The notes beneath the pieces are model-generated. The model did not search any database, had not been told where the DNA came from, and saw nothing but the letters and a program-made list of their open reading frames with translations. Positions 35,259-46,320 of a stretch of DNA of 64,000 bases are shown here, in pieces; the stretch's first letter is position 1; the number at the start of each line of letters is the position of its first letter. The translations under genes were made by a program, and so were the position numbers. This DNA is from Taxillus chinensis (lineage: Eukaryota > Streptophyta > Magnoliopsida > Santalales > Loranthaceae), in NCBI GenBank assembly GCA_023512835.1, contig CM042089.1, positions 11,671,759 to 11,735,758 of the forward strand. The letters run 5' to 3'.

Positions 35259-36150
35259 TGTAGAGACTTGTGTTTTGTGATGAGCTTTTGAGATAATTTT
35301 CATTTAATGACGAAAATATATGAATGATGATGTGCTGTTAATATGAGTGTTTTGACTAAAATTGAACTTGATTTAAAGTTTAGGGCCACAGGAGGATATT
35401 TTATTTATTTTGGTGGTTTATCTAAGTTAAAATAATAATAATAAAGTATTATATAGCCATGTGAGAGGAAGAGAGAGAAAATGAAATTTGTTCGTTCATA
35501 TTGCAACATATGTAGGAACAAAGAGGAAGGTGAGAAGCTAAATTTTTAGATTTTTAATCATCTAATCTACAAAAGAGTTTCCAAGTAAACAATTCTTATT
35601 CTCTGTATCATGCCTAGATTATGGAGAATTAGAGAATTTGGTACGAACCTTAGGAATTGGGTATTTTAATATTAAGGATGTATTTATTGAAATGAGGGAA
35701 AATTTATGTTACGAATGATGATTATAATTTGTTTGTATTAGTAATGTGCCAAAGGACAAGTTTGAGACATTGTAATTTAAAAATTTTGGGGTTGAATGTT
35801 GTTTTTGGTAAAGAATCCTAGAATTTTGGGTATTTTGATACGAATTAGGTTAAATCATGTTGTTAATGATGTTTGAGCCTCGTTTGATTTATATAATGTC
35901 ATGATATTACATAATTTCACGTTTTATTAGTTAAAAATCAAGTTTGGAGGTGAAATTGAAGTCTATACTAGACAAAACTATAAAATTGAAGTAGGGATCA
36001 CACACCGTTCCGAGGTATGGATAGGAATTTTGAAACCAGAGAAGGTTTGCTCCTAAGACTGTTTTGATAGAAGATCTTAAAATTCATAAGTTCACTTTAG
36101 GCTTTTAGAGTTGCCCTAAAACAAAGAGTGGAAATGTTATGTTTAAGGAT
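35259..36150 (+). repeat. LTR-family fragment (copy D2), LTR 5' part
   Basis: It starts TGTAGAGACTTGTGTTTTGTG and contains TTAATATGAGTGTTTTGACT and GATTTAAAGTTTAGGG (35338-35385), the family blocks shared with 5870, 7326 and 63010. It is in the opposite orientation to the fragments on either side. Confidence 0.6.
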
Positions 36151-36154
36151 GTAT

Positions 36155-36510
36155 TGTCATGTTCCCAAATTCATCGATCAAAATCTAGGCACGTGACTAC
36201 CCCATACCTACACCTGAAGGGTCAAGGGATTGGTGACTAACACCTAATAGAGACTACGAAGCGGGTGCTATCTCAAATCACCTAGTGTAGTCACACAAAT
36301 AGGGGTATAACTGTACAATCCCAATGCCGAGAAACAACCACAAGATATGTAAAACAAATCAAATCATTATTTGTGTATGCATAACTGTTAAATATTTATT
36401 TACAAGGTCCACAAACCCATGTTCGGGAAATCAAAACCAAATCAATACAATGCATGTTCATTACAACACACCAAAGGAAATCACAACAAAAATAAAGGTC
36501 AGCTGATTTT
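36155..36510 (-). repeat. LTR-family fragment (copy E), LTR 3' end in reverse
   Basis: It begins TGTCATGTTCCCAAATTCATC and aligns word for word with 28602 onward in the nested LTR: GGTCAAGGGATTGGTGACTA, GAGACTACGAAGCGGGTGCT, and CCATGTTCGGGAAATCA. Minus orientation. Confidence 0.65.
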
Positions 36511-37532
36511 CCGGAGTTTTATGTTGACCACATGTTCATTATAATCTATTTTAGTTTTTCCAAAATAATTTGACTTTCAGGGCACTATGTTGGCCGACGT
36601 AGCATATGTGGTCAACGTGGTCGACCTAACATAATGATTAGTCGATGTCAACTAGGGAAATTCTAGAAGAGAATCATACTTGGTCTCGTGTTACGTTACC
36701 GGTGGTCATCATCTGATTAGGTGCAAATGAGTTTTCAAATTAAGGGGGAGTATTAAAGGTTACAACTATTTTGTAATTAGATTACAGGTAATTAACAATT
36801 TACAAATAGAGTTACAGCTATTGTGATCAGAAACCGTAATTAGCAAATGATAGTAACAAATATTGTAATTATTGACTTAGTAGTTACAATTATTTCATCA
36901 TTTATTAATACCGTACAAGAATTATTATAATTCAATATAGATACATTGTTTCACATTCCTTTAGTTATGCTACAAGATTTAAATCACAAACTGGAAAAGA
37001 TATTTGAATCTAATATATTGGTATTCAAGAAGTTATATGTAAAATTCATCGAAATCATGTGAAGGTAATATAGTGACCCTCATTTGAAGGAGATATTTGT
37101 TGATTCATCACATTGATTAGTCATTGGTTAGAGTTTGCGCATAATAAGCTTAATGATGTTCAAATATATTATAATCAATAGCTATCTTTTGTGGGAATGT
37201 AATGCTCCATCAATAACTATCTTTTGTGGGTAATGTTCCACCCAAGTTTTTTTAAAAATAAAACCATGCATGTTTGATACAACAAAAGAAAAAACCTGAT
37301 TAGATGAATTTAATGACACAAAACAATGACAGAGCCATATATACTTAATTAATTAGAGGCGTCGTTGCTCATTATCCAATGACAAAAAAAGTGAAAGAAT
37401 AATTCATAAATTCTGAAAAAAAATTGATGAGGGGCACGATAATTATTTCATGAATTCATTTCCACCTGAAAAGTCATTTTGTTATATTATGTTTCTTCGT
37501 AAATTGTGAGATTTTCGCCCAAATTAAATTTA
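36511..37532. other. Spacer
   Basis: No feature recognised. Words such as GGTGGTCATCATCTGATTAGGTGCAAATGAG near 36700 and a paired TAACTATCTTTTGTGGG (37177, 37205) hint at old retroelement sequence, but no class can be given. Confidence 0.3.
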
Positions 37533-37873
37533 TTAGAGCAACTCCAACAAGACTTTGTATTTTATCTCTAAATGTAAAGATTTCTTTATTTATGAAAAAT
37601 AATTTTTTATAATTGACTCCAACAAGACTTTTTATTTTAACTTTATTTATATTAAAATAATATTTTTTAATGAAGAGCTAATAAAGGAGGTGGAGAGAGA
37701 ACGAAAGAAAAAATATATTTTAATGAAGAGCCAATAAAGAAAGTGGAGAAAGAAAGAAAGAAAATAATATAATAATAAATAAAGAATAAATATTAAATCT
37801 TTAAAAAGGAATACTTAATATAACAAATTCTACATGTAGAGTGGGATGAAGAGTTTGTTGGAGTGAATTTTTT
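37533..37873. mobile_element. MITE with GAGCAACTCCAACA-type ends
   Basis: The left end TTAGAGCAACTCCAACAAGAC at 37534 is matched by an inverted right end GAGTTTGTTGGAGTGAATTTTTTA (ends 37873). The outer TTA on both sides fits PIF/Harbinger target duplication. The AT-rich interior carries a duplicated GAAGAGC.AATAAAG.A.GTGGAGA segment (37671, 37727). Confidence 0.5.
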
Positions 37874-38063
37874 AGGCTTAGCTTTCTATTTGTAAAGAAT
37901 ATGGAGACTCTTGAAGTTGGTCTTAATTCCAATTTATTTTCATTCAATGTTTGAGTGGCCGGATATATCAACATTGGGTTCATGCTCAAAAGCCAAAACC
38001 CACCATTCATTCTCGCCCCGCATAAATAAATTTATCAAATTTACCATTAATTAGATAAATAGG

Positions 38064-38324
38064 CAGGGCCGACTTCGAGATCTAGGGGACCCATAGTGAT
38101 TATTAAGTTGGGGGTTCTTACTGTCAGATAGTCGAAGTTGCTGAGTTGAACGGATTATCGGTTGCCGGAGGCCTAGATAAAGGCAGAAACGGTTGCTAGG
38201 GTCTTAGATGTCACAGGTCGCCATCGTCAGAGCAATGAGCCAGCCAGCTAGGGGCCCTAATTTTAGTATATTTTGGGGGGCCTAAGACTCATATCTCACT
38301 TGCCTAGCCTTGGGGCCGGCCCTT
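38064..38324. mobile_element. hAT-like MITE with CAGGGCCG ends
   Basis: It starts CAGGGCCGACTTCGAG at 38064 and ends TTGGGGCCGGCCCT; the inverted CAGGGCCGGC terminus is a common plant hAT end. Clear 8-bp target duplications were not found. Confidence 0.55.
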
Positions 38325-38357
38325 TAGATTGGGTACGTAATGCTAAATCATGGGTAG

Positions 38358-38762
38358 TGCACATTAGAGCCAAGCCACCTACAGGTCAATATGGTCCGGT
38401 TTATGATTCAAGTCTAATTCTTAATTTTATTTTTTAGGGCTGAAGCTCCTAAAAGCTGTCATGCTAGAAGAAGTATCTACGTTTTCCTTAAGAGCATGTT
38501 TTGCTTTAGCTGATGTGGGATGTTACATCTACCCCTAGGAGCCTAACGTCCTTATTTGTACACTCGACCCGAGCCTTAGCTCTGATATCATTTGTAATAG
38601 CCCAAGTTAGTCATAGTCTAATATTGTCCAGTTTAGAACTCAAATCAAATCTTCGGTTTTGTTTTTGTAAGATTGCAACACCTAAAAGGCATTATGAGAG
38701 ATATCAATGTCTCCTTAAAAATATACTTTATTCTTTCGCTTCAACCAATATGGGACATTACA
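38358..38762 (-). mobile_element. TRIM-type miniature LTR retrotransposon with two 170-bp LTRs
   Basis: Two direct repeats of equal length lie at 38358..38527 and 38593..38762. On the minus strand each starts TGTAA.(A/G)TCCCA and shares AACTGGACAATATTAGACT-type phrases. Between them, next to the upstream LTR, the minus strand reads TGATATCAGAGCT, close to the initiator-methionine tRNA primer site (TGGTATCAGAGC). Before the downstream LTR is a purine-rich CCTAGGGGTAGA. The internal region is only about 65 bp. Such elements carry no protein. No convincing target duplication was seen. Confidence 0.75.
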
Positions 38763-39109
38763 AGTAACTATAAATTTAACCTAATACTATTCACTATCTA
38801 TTTATTAAAATATTAGAATTTTATATCATTATATTTACTTTGCTATTTTTTATCTCACTAAATTTACTTTTTTTTATTTAAAAGAATAAATAAATATTTT
38901 AAATATATATAAAATAGAGTTTTTAAAATAAAAAATAGTAATACTTAATAAGTGAGATTTTATTTTACATAGCAAATTTTAAACATTTTAAATACGCGTG
39001 CTAAAATTTGATAGAATTTACATAATTGTAAAATTAGATACTGTTTAAAATTGCCACGAGAGTTTCGACTAAAGGACAAGTAATCAAACATGAATATATT
39101 AATGTCATG

Positions 39110-39420
39110 TGTTAGAGTCTAATATTGGAGAAAGTAACCGACTAAGATAGCTTAATATTGATTCAAGGGTAATATCTCATATAGCCAATTGATTTTAGGA
39201 TATTGACCATTGGATTCTAATATGGTATTAGAACAGGTTATGTTTCCACTTATAATGTTCACTTCGTGATAAATGTATTTTCAATGTTCTGCTTTACTCA
39301 TGATTTCTGACCATACATATCATTTGCGTTGCCATACGAGGGAGGTATATTAAAGTCTAATATTGGAGAAAGTATCCAACTAAGATAGCTTGATATAATT
39401 TTATGACGTTAATGCTTAGA
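39110..39420 (+). mobile_element. Second TRIM-type miniature LTR element, 3'-truncated
   Basis: The first LTR starts TGTTAGAGTCTAATATTGG at 39110 and is followed at 39223 by TGGTATTAGAACAGG, a degraded methionine-tRNA primer site. A purine run GAGGGAGGTA (39339) precedes a second LTR start, TATTAAAGTCTAATATTGG with GAGAAAGTATCCAACTAAGATAGC (39349-39391), which matches the first but soon stops. Confidence 0.65.
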
Positions 39421-40215
39421 TTCTGAACCTAAATTGAGTGTTCTATAATGTTTTAAACATTATAAAATTTGTGGGTTTGTCCATTTTATCATATTATTTT
39501 AATTAATATATTTGAAAATTTAAAATATTAAGAACAAAATAAGATATTTAAATTTGTAATATGAAATGTAAGCAACATAAAAAAAAAAATGGAGTGTCCA
39601 CACACACTGCAGAGCCGCAAAATTTTCTATGACAGGCGGCGATCCCTTTGAATTTTGGGTGTTTGAAAGGGGTAAAAGAATGGATCGGAAGCAAGAAATC
39701 CGCATTTAATCAAATGATGAGTATATGTTTCTAGCCAAAAGTGCGTCCGTATATATAGAGAGAGACATGAAAAGAAAAAACGAAAATCTGGGTGAAACTA
39801 TGATCTGAATTTGGGCTGTGCGATTTTTGATCGATGATTTAAATTTCATATTTATTTAACTGTTTATTTATAGTTAAATAAATTTTAAATTTCAATGAAG
39901 GTCTAAATGCTCATCAATCTTAGCATTTTGATATGTATATATGTGTGTCGCGCGTATAAAATATAAAATGGAGAGGACATACTCGATTAACCCCATTGAA
40001 AACACCAATATTTAATGGGAAATTTAGATTACTATAGACAGTTGACATTTGGACAATATATGGAATATTTTGAAAGATATATTTATTGATTATTTATTTT
40101 AAAGCTCGAATATATTAATGAACGAGGTGGTGAACATCTGTTCAGTGGCGTGATGAAAGAGCCCTGCCCCAAAATGTAAGATTATATCAAAAACAAAATG
40201 ATGAAATTAAACCTG
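39421..40215. other. AT-rich spacer
   Basis: No feature recognised. GAGAGAGACATG and a short minus-strand frame near 39600 are not convincing. Confidence 0.3.
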
Positions 40216-40219
40216 CGAC

Positions 40220-40987
40220 AGTGTTACCCGCCATAGTGGGAGTGTGGTCTATTTATTATCGTGCGGATAAAATTTTTTTAAAACCGTACCCCGCTCTATG
40301 TGTAGGCGGGGCGGGGTACCCCGTCCTATGGCGGGGTAAGCGGGAGAGGCTTCATCCGCTCGCACCCCGTTACCGGCTTTTATTAATTTCTCTCTTAAGA
40401 CAATCTTGCCTTTTAGAGGCTCCACGAAGCAGTTGATAGGAGTGATTCGGGTCCTATCGGAAGCGGAATCAACCTATTATCGCCTCATGTTCTCGCTTAG
40501 GCAGTAGATTAAATTTTAAGATTGTATCACGTTCTATATATAGACGTAACACGATATACCGTTTTTTAATGTGTCTTCGAATAAGGTTCAATTTGCTCGC
40601 ATCTTGTTGTCGTTTTTTATTGGATCTGTTCATATCAATAATTTTGGCTTAAATCAAATTTCTATATCATTTTTAACCAAAAAATTATAAAAAATAATTT
40701 AATTTTACAATAATAAATATCATTCAAAAATATCAAAAATCATAAATAATAATATTTAAAATATTATAAAATTATAAATAAATATTATTAAAATTAGGCG
40801 GGGCGGGGGCGGGAGCGGGGCGGGATACCCCGCTACCTATTACCGTTCTCCGTCCCCGCCTGAGACGGGGTGTCAACTTTAAAAACCGCATCCCGCTCTT
40901 ACCTAGGTGGGCTAACCCGCCCCACATAGCGGGGGCGGAGCGGATAGTAGGCAGGGTTACGGGATGGGTATCCGTTGCCCACCCCTA
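40220..40987. repeat. GCGGGG-rich dispersed element, probably hAT-derived
   Basis: Two GC-rich blocks (40285-40440 and 40795-40980) made of GCGGGGCGGGG/CCCCGC words flank an AT-rich centre. The right end reads in reverse TAGGGGTGGGCAACGGATACCC, a terminus widely seen on plant hAT-related elements. The left end was not identified. Confidence 0.5.
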
Positions 40988-42216
40988 CCTTATACCCAGA
41001 TTTTCAACTGGGCGATCGTAGGAACTCTCCCTCTCATTGTAGTATTCAAAGATATCAAAAACGAAAAAAAGAAAAAAGAAAAAGAAAGAGACAATTAATA
41101 TTGATTTTTCAGAGAGACAGATCCAAGGCCTTTTGACAAAATTGCTTACCCACTAAAATATTCAGTAGCTCCTTCAATTTTAAATTTACATATAATGCTC
41201 CGTACACGTCGGTGCTATCTTCATCCATCACCAAATCTTCAAATTATGTCTAAATTAATCGATCAATCTCACTGTCATCACGCAAAAACAATTACTGGGC
41301 CTCTGTACAATCCCTATAGGCAACCCTCATAGTCAATATAAGCTTAAAAAATCGCTAGGAAATAATAATTTAGTTAAACAACAGTCAATCAAAATACATA
41401 TATATATGTATCAACTGACGCTACAGTTATGTCAAAAAAATATTGTAGAATATGTTTAAAAGAAGATATATATATATATATAAGTTTGGAAATATATAAG
41501 TTTAAAATATTCTACTTTAATAATTAAAAACGATATTTTTGGAAATATATAAGTTTAAAATTAAAATACCAAAATATCATAATTAAAATTAAAATTAATT
41601 ATATTAGCATTTAAATAAAATTTTCCCCGGGACAGTACTGAAAGATTCAATTGCAAACTCATAATAATCACAAGGTAAGCGATGAAGTTATTAGCCCAGT
41701 TCTATGTTTTATCCCAATACAAATGAAATACAGCATTAATTTTAAAAGAATTACTAATAGTACCTAGTATTATATATAACACATTAATAATACTTCTTAG
41801 AACACAAACTCTCCCAGCTTTGTGATCTCAAATTTATTGGACAGTAAAAAATATAAGTATATATATAATTAACCATGAAATTTAAAATTAATAATGTTTT
41901 AAAAATAAATTAATGATCAAAATTAAGCGCCGGTGGGCACGTGCCCATAGGTCCACCCTTGGCAAAGATAAATTTGAGAAGTTATTATTGCATTAATAGG
42001 TTAAAAAGATCATTAATAGTGTCTTTTTCTTTGGAAGGACTCAATATAGGATAAGATATTAACATTTTCATTTTGTATGATTGCACCTTTTATTTTATTA
42101 CGTACAGAAGGAGAAAACCCAAATACACGCATGGATGCTCAAACTAGGGTTTCAATATCTAGCCTAGCTAATAGAGGCTTAGCAACCCTCTAGCATTAAT
42201 GTAAAAGGTTTATAAT

Positions 42217-42219
<3 letters not shown>
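40988..42219. other. AT-rich spacer
   Basis: No gene recognised. (TA)n runs at 41397-41412 and 41468-41482 and a GGTGGGCACGTGCCCATAGG palindromic patch near 41932-41951 are the only landmarks. Confidence 0.35.
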
Positions 42220-42271
<52 letters not shown>

Positions 42272-42513
42272 GCCCCCCGGGCCGGCCGCCGGGGGGGGGG
42301 GGGGGGGGGGGGGCGGGGGGGGGCCCCCGGGGCGGGGGGGGGGGGGGCCCCCCCGCCCCGGGCCGCCGCCGGGGGGCCCCCCCCCCCCCCCCCGGGCGGC
42401 GCGGGGGGGCGGGGGGGGGGGGGGGGGGGGGGGGGCGGGGGGGGGGGGCGGGGGGCGCCGGGGGGGGGGGGGGGGGGGGCGGGGGGCCGGCGCGCGGCCC
42501 CCCCCGCCGCGGC

Positions 42514-42607
<94 letters not shown>

Positions 42608-42767
42608 GCCGGGGGGGGGGGGGGGCCGGCCGCGCCCCGGGGGGGGGGGCCCCGCCGCCCCCCCCGGGGGAAGAAGAAGGGGGGGGAGAAAAAAAAAAAA
42701 AGAAAAAAAAGGGGAAGAAAGAGGGGAAAAAAACAAAGGTGAAAGCGGGGTAATGGTGGGGGGGGGG

Positions 42768-42802
<35 letters not shown>

Positions 42803-42838
42803 GGTGAGAAGGGAGTGGCGTGGGGGGGGAAAAAAGGT

Positions 42839-42924
<86 letters not shown>

Positions 42925-42957
42925 GAGAAAAGGGGGGAGGTAAGCGGGGGTGGTTTT

Positions 42958-43007
<50 letters not shown>

Positions 43008-43077
43008 TTTTTTTGGGGGGTTTTTTTTTTTTTTTTTTTTTTTTTTTGGGGGGGGGGTTTTTTTTTTTTTTTTTTTT
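42220..43077. other. G/C homopolymer block, probable assembly artefact
   Basis: About 860 bases consist almost wholly of G runs, with C runs in 42270-42660, short GA-rich breaks (42670-42740), and alternating G and T runs from 42950. Edges are AT-rich spacer. No known plant satellite looks like this. The long open frames in it (poly-Pro or poly-Gly) reflect composition only. Confidence 0.85.
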
Positions 43078-44780
43078 CAATTATTGGGTTTTTTTTTAAT
43101 AAATTTAATTTTTTAAAACTAATATTAGAGGGAGAAGGTTTTAGAGATTTTGTCCCCATACCCGCTTACTTGCATAGTTGCATGCATCTGTATTGATCAT
43201 TATTCCTGATCCTAGCCGTAGTACTTGGAAAAAAACAACATAACAACCCACATAATTTGGCTTTTTCTAAAAAATATTTAAAAAATCAAATAATTAATTA
43301 GTGAAAACACGAATATACTGTTCTAGAAGAAATATAGTCTAAGCCGCCGACTTCTCCGAGGAATAAATGTATATTTGAACTCTCGTCTCAATTTCAAACA
43401 TTACTATTTAAATCATTAACCACAGCTTTTTAATTATTTTTTAAATTTTATAAATTTAAATTATTTCTGTTTTAAATATATGATAGAATAATTTTTTTTA
43501 TAATTTAATATGAAACAAAGTAAATATTATAAAATAGATAAAAAATAAGAGATTTTTTTTATATAATTTAATAATTATATAAAATAAATAATATTTTTTA
43601 ATATATTAAAAAATACTATATAAATTTTATAAAAAAAATTAAATTGAGAATAATCTTATGAATTTTTAATTTGTTTTCTCTAAATATATTTTATATTTGC
43701 TAGTATTACAAAACTGACGATTAAAAGGACAAACTAGCTCGATGCTCAATGTATAAGAACTATGGCAGTCACGTGTGATATGATGAAACTAGTAAAAATA
43801 TTCAATGAAATCACTGAAAACAAAAATATACATAAAAGAAAAGAAAAAGACCGTACAAATGAATTCAATATATATCGGCTTCGTCGGCGCAAACCAGAAG
43901 TAGAGTTTATTTATTTATTTATTTATAACTCTTTTTAGTCATATGCAGAGAAAATTAAGATAGGTGCGTGGGTAGATTAGAGCTGGGAAGATGGGGCGCA
44001 GGGTAATGATCAATTCCTATCTAATAATAAATTGACTTCAACATAGATAATAATCTGATTTAATGATATCATGCATGCATGTGCGAACCGTGAATGGACT
44101 TGCTCATCGGCACTTAACTTTTATGCTGCGCCCTTCCTCTTTCTGGGGTTACATGGATATGGACACTCATGATGATATGACGGTACTACTCATAACTCAA
44201 ACACCTAAAAGAAAATGGAAATGTAGAAACACCATCCTGCCCACAACCCAAACTGTGCTTAATTATATCTTTTCGATGAGAATGAGATTAATTAGTACTC
44301 GAAGCAATATCAGCGATTCAGTGACAATAAATCTGTAATGATTAATTTACGTAATGCTTCTGATTAGTTTACACCTAAAAACATAAATCTCTCACAAAAT
44401 AAATTTTATTCGTGATTTTTATCAACAACGAAACAAGAATTAAGCATTATAAACCATATAAAACTTCAACTTACACCACGATATGATCTCTCAAACCTTC
44501 CAATATTTCATGGGCAACAAAAAATAAAAAATGTGACAGAACGCGCAATGGATCGAGTACACACGCCACCTGCTGTTATACCATGGTCAAATAAACTCAA
44601 GACAGGACTAATACAAATTAAGCCTTGGTGGAGTACTTGTACAGGATAGTTGCAGGCCTTGGCACAGAAAAGGCAACTTGTACTAATATATAACATAACA
44701 TGTGATGGGGTAGAATCCCAGAACATTGCAGTTCGTTGATACCAGCTTAAAACTTACTTAAAATATCATCTACATATACG

Positions 44781-44816
<36 letters not shown>

Positions 44817-45172
44817 ATATATATATATATATATGACAGTCAGTTACGCATCTACCGAATTCACTAATTAATATTAATGTCAGGGCTATCATCATCAATC
44901 CACCCATCCATCCAAATTAATAAGAGCTAGCTCACATATAACTTTATAACAATATTGCACCAGCTTGCTCAAGCTATCATCCACGTACATACACCCACAT
45001 TATATAGATGTGTGTGCGTGTGAGAGAGAAGAAAAATCGCATATTTTGATATTATAATTATTATTTGATTATTATTATTGCTTGCTAGAAGAAAGATACA
45101 TTTTACAGTTAAATTACGCAACTTATTTATTACATATAAACCTCATCGATCACTAATAATCCAAATCCATTA
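43078..45172. other. Spacer downstream of the ALOG gene
   Basis: It contains an AT-rich repeat copy at about 43420-43680 (TTTTTATATAATTTAATAATT block shared with 46780 and 60670) and a 34-base poly-C followed by (AT)n at 44781-44834. No gene recognised; the 91-residue frame at 44063 lacks any domain. Confidence 0.4.
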
Positions 45173-45856
45173 TCACTGATTATGATAGTAGTGACCGTGG
45201 CTTACATTAGGTGGCGCGATATATGCTTCCTGTGGCATTGTCGGAGGAGGCAGCGACGGCGGCGGAGGATGAGTCGATGTCAGAGCCGTGGGCGGAGGGC
45301 GCTTGCGACGCTTCTTTTCGTAGCTGATCCCACGGGCCTTGGACTGCGAGTCGCGGATTTCACGGAGGTAGAGGCCGACGGCGCGTGCGCCGAAGGGGTT
45401 GGCGTCGGGGGAGCCACCGTGCTCCTCGAAGGCGGCGCGGAGGCGGCCGACCAGGGCGTCGAGGCTACCCCACGCCTGCCGGAGCGGGCAGGGACAGGGC
45501 GCCGGAGGGGAGGGCTGGCCGAAGAAAGGGCAGACATTGGTGTGAACCTTTGTTTTCCCGAACTGGTCGAGGTAGCGGAGGAACTCCAGCACGTGGGCAC
45601 CGCTGCACCGCGACAGCGACAGCGGCGGGCGGTGGTTCCGCAGGTACTGCCCGAACGTGTTCCAGTCCCGCCGTTTCTGATTCTCGTACCTGCTGCTCCC
45701 CAGTTGCGTCGCCGCCGATGTTACTGTCGGTGTCGCCGTAGCCGTCGGCGAAGAAGCAGCGGCGGAGGCGGCGCTGATAATCATCGGCCTGCTGTTAAAA
45801 TTACTAGTAGCAGTAGTAGCACTGGGATATTTTACCACATCTGACACCGAATCCAT
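45173..45856 (-). CDS. LSH: ALOG-domain transcriptional regulator, LSH3/LSH4-like
   Basis: This is a complete single-exon protein of 227 residues. ALOG (DUF640) proteins are plant nuclear regulators of organ boundaries and meristems. The domain spans about 56-182: [54 protein letters not shown], a proline-flanked [24 protein letters not shown], and [19 protein letters not shown]. The inserted zinc-ribbon residues are H105, C109, C121 and C123. A basic nuclear signal, KKRRKR, is at 181-186. The N-terminus (1-55) is Ser/Ala/Thr-rich, and the tail is proline-rich, ending in HGHYYHNQ. The wording [20 protein letters not shown] fits the LSH3/LSH4 branch more than LSH6/LSH10. The CDS is far more GC-rich than its surroundings, giving long shadow frames on the other strand. 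A TTTATATAG box lies about 110 bp upstream (45966-45974). Confidence 0.95.
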   Translation of the reverse strand: MDSVSDVVKYPSATTATSNFNSRPMIISAASAAASSPTATATPTVTSAATQLGSSRYENQKRRDWNTFGQYLRNHRPPLSLSRCSGAHVLEFLRYLDQFGKTKVHTNVCPFFGQPSPPAPCPCPLRQAWGSLDALVGRLRAAFEEHGGSPDANPFGARAVGLYLREIRDSQSKARGISYEKKRRKRPPPTALTSTHPPPPSLPPPTMPQEAYIAPPNVSHGHYYHNQ

Positions 45857-45965
45857 GAGTGAGAAAGAGAGGGCTGAATCGGGATTTGCGTAGTTACAGA
45901 GGCTAGCTACAATAATTTATAACAAAACCCAAAAACCAAAAAAACAAAGAAGGCTGACGAGCTAA

Positions 45966-46249
45966 CTATATAAACTACGTACTATTTGTTTCTTCCCTGA
46001 TTTTGTTTGGATCTTTATGGGTTTTGTCTCTACGGGGATGATAGGCAGGCTTTTGTAGAGCTTTTGACTTATGATAAAAACGCAAGGTCCAAACACAGAT
46101 AGCTACCTATAGCTAGCTATCCTACGTTACGTGTATACTACTGAAAAACCCAAGGGTACGTAGAGGATTGAAAGAGACCAGGGACAAGGGACAGGGATGG
46201 ATATATATATTATCGATCAGTTTTCAAGTGAAAGATATATATGAGAGAT

Positions 46250-46289
<40 letters not shown>

Positions 46290-46320
46290 TAGAGGGAGGG
46301 AGGGAGGGAGGGAGGGAGGT
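45966..46320 (-). promoter_or_regulatory. ALOG gene promoter region with GA/GGGA microsatellite
   Basis: TTTATATAG on the minus strand at 45966-45974 is a plausible TATA box for the gene starting at 45856. Further upstream, (GA)n at 46253-46282 runs into (GGGA)n to 46318; on the sense strand this is CT-rich, as in many plant core promoters and leaders. The exact transcription start is not determined. Confidence 0.45.

Noticed and set aside
42179..43196. Very long poly-proline and poly-glycine open frames (up to 326 residues)
   Set aside because: They only translate the G/C homopolymer block, which is probably artefactual.
45182..45844. Long plus-strand open frame (220 residues)
   Set aside because: It is the antisense shadow of the GC-rich ALOG gene; arginine-rich with no domain.
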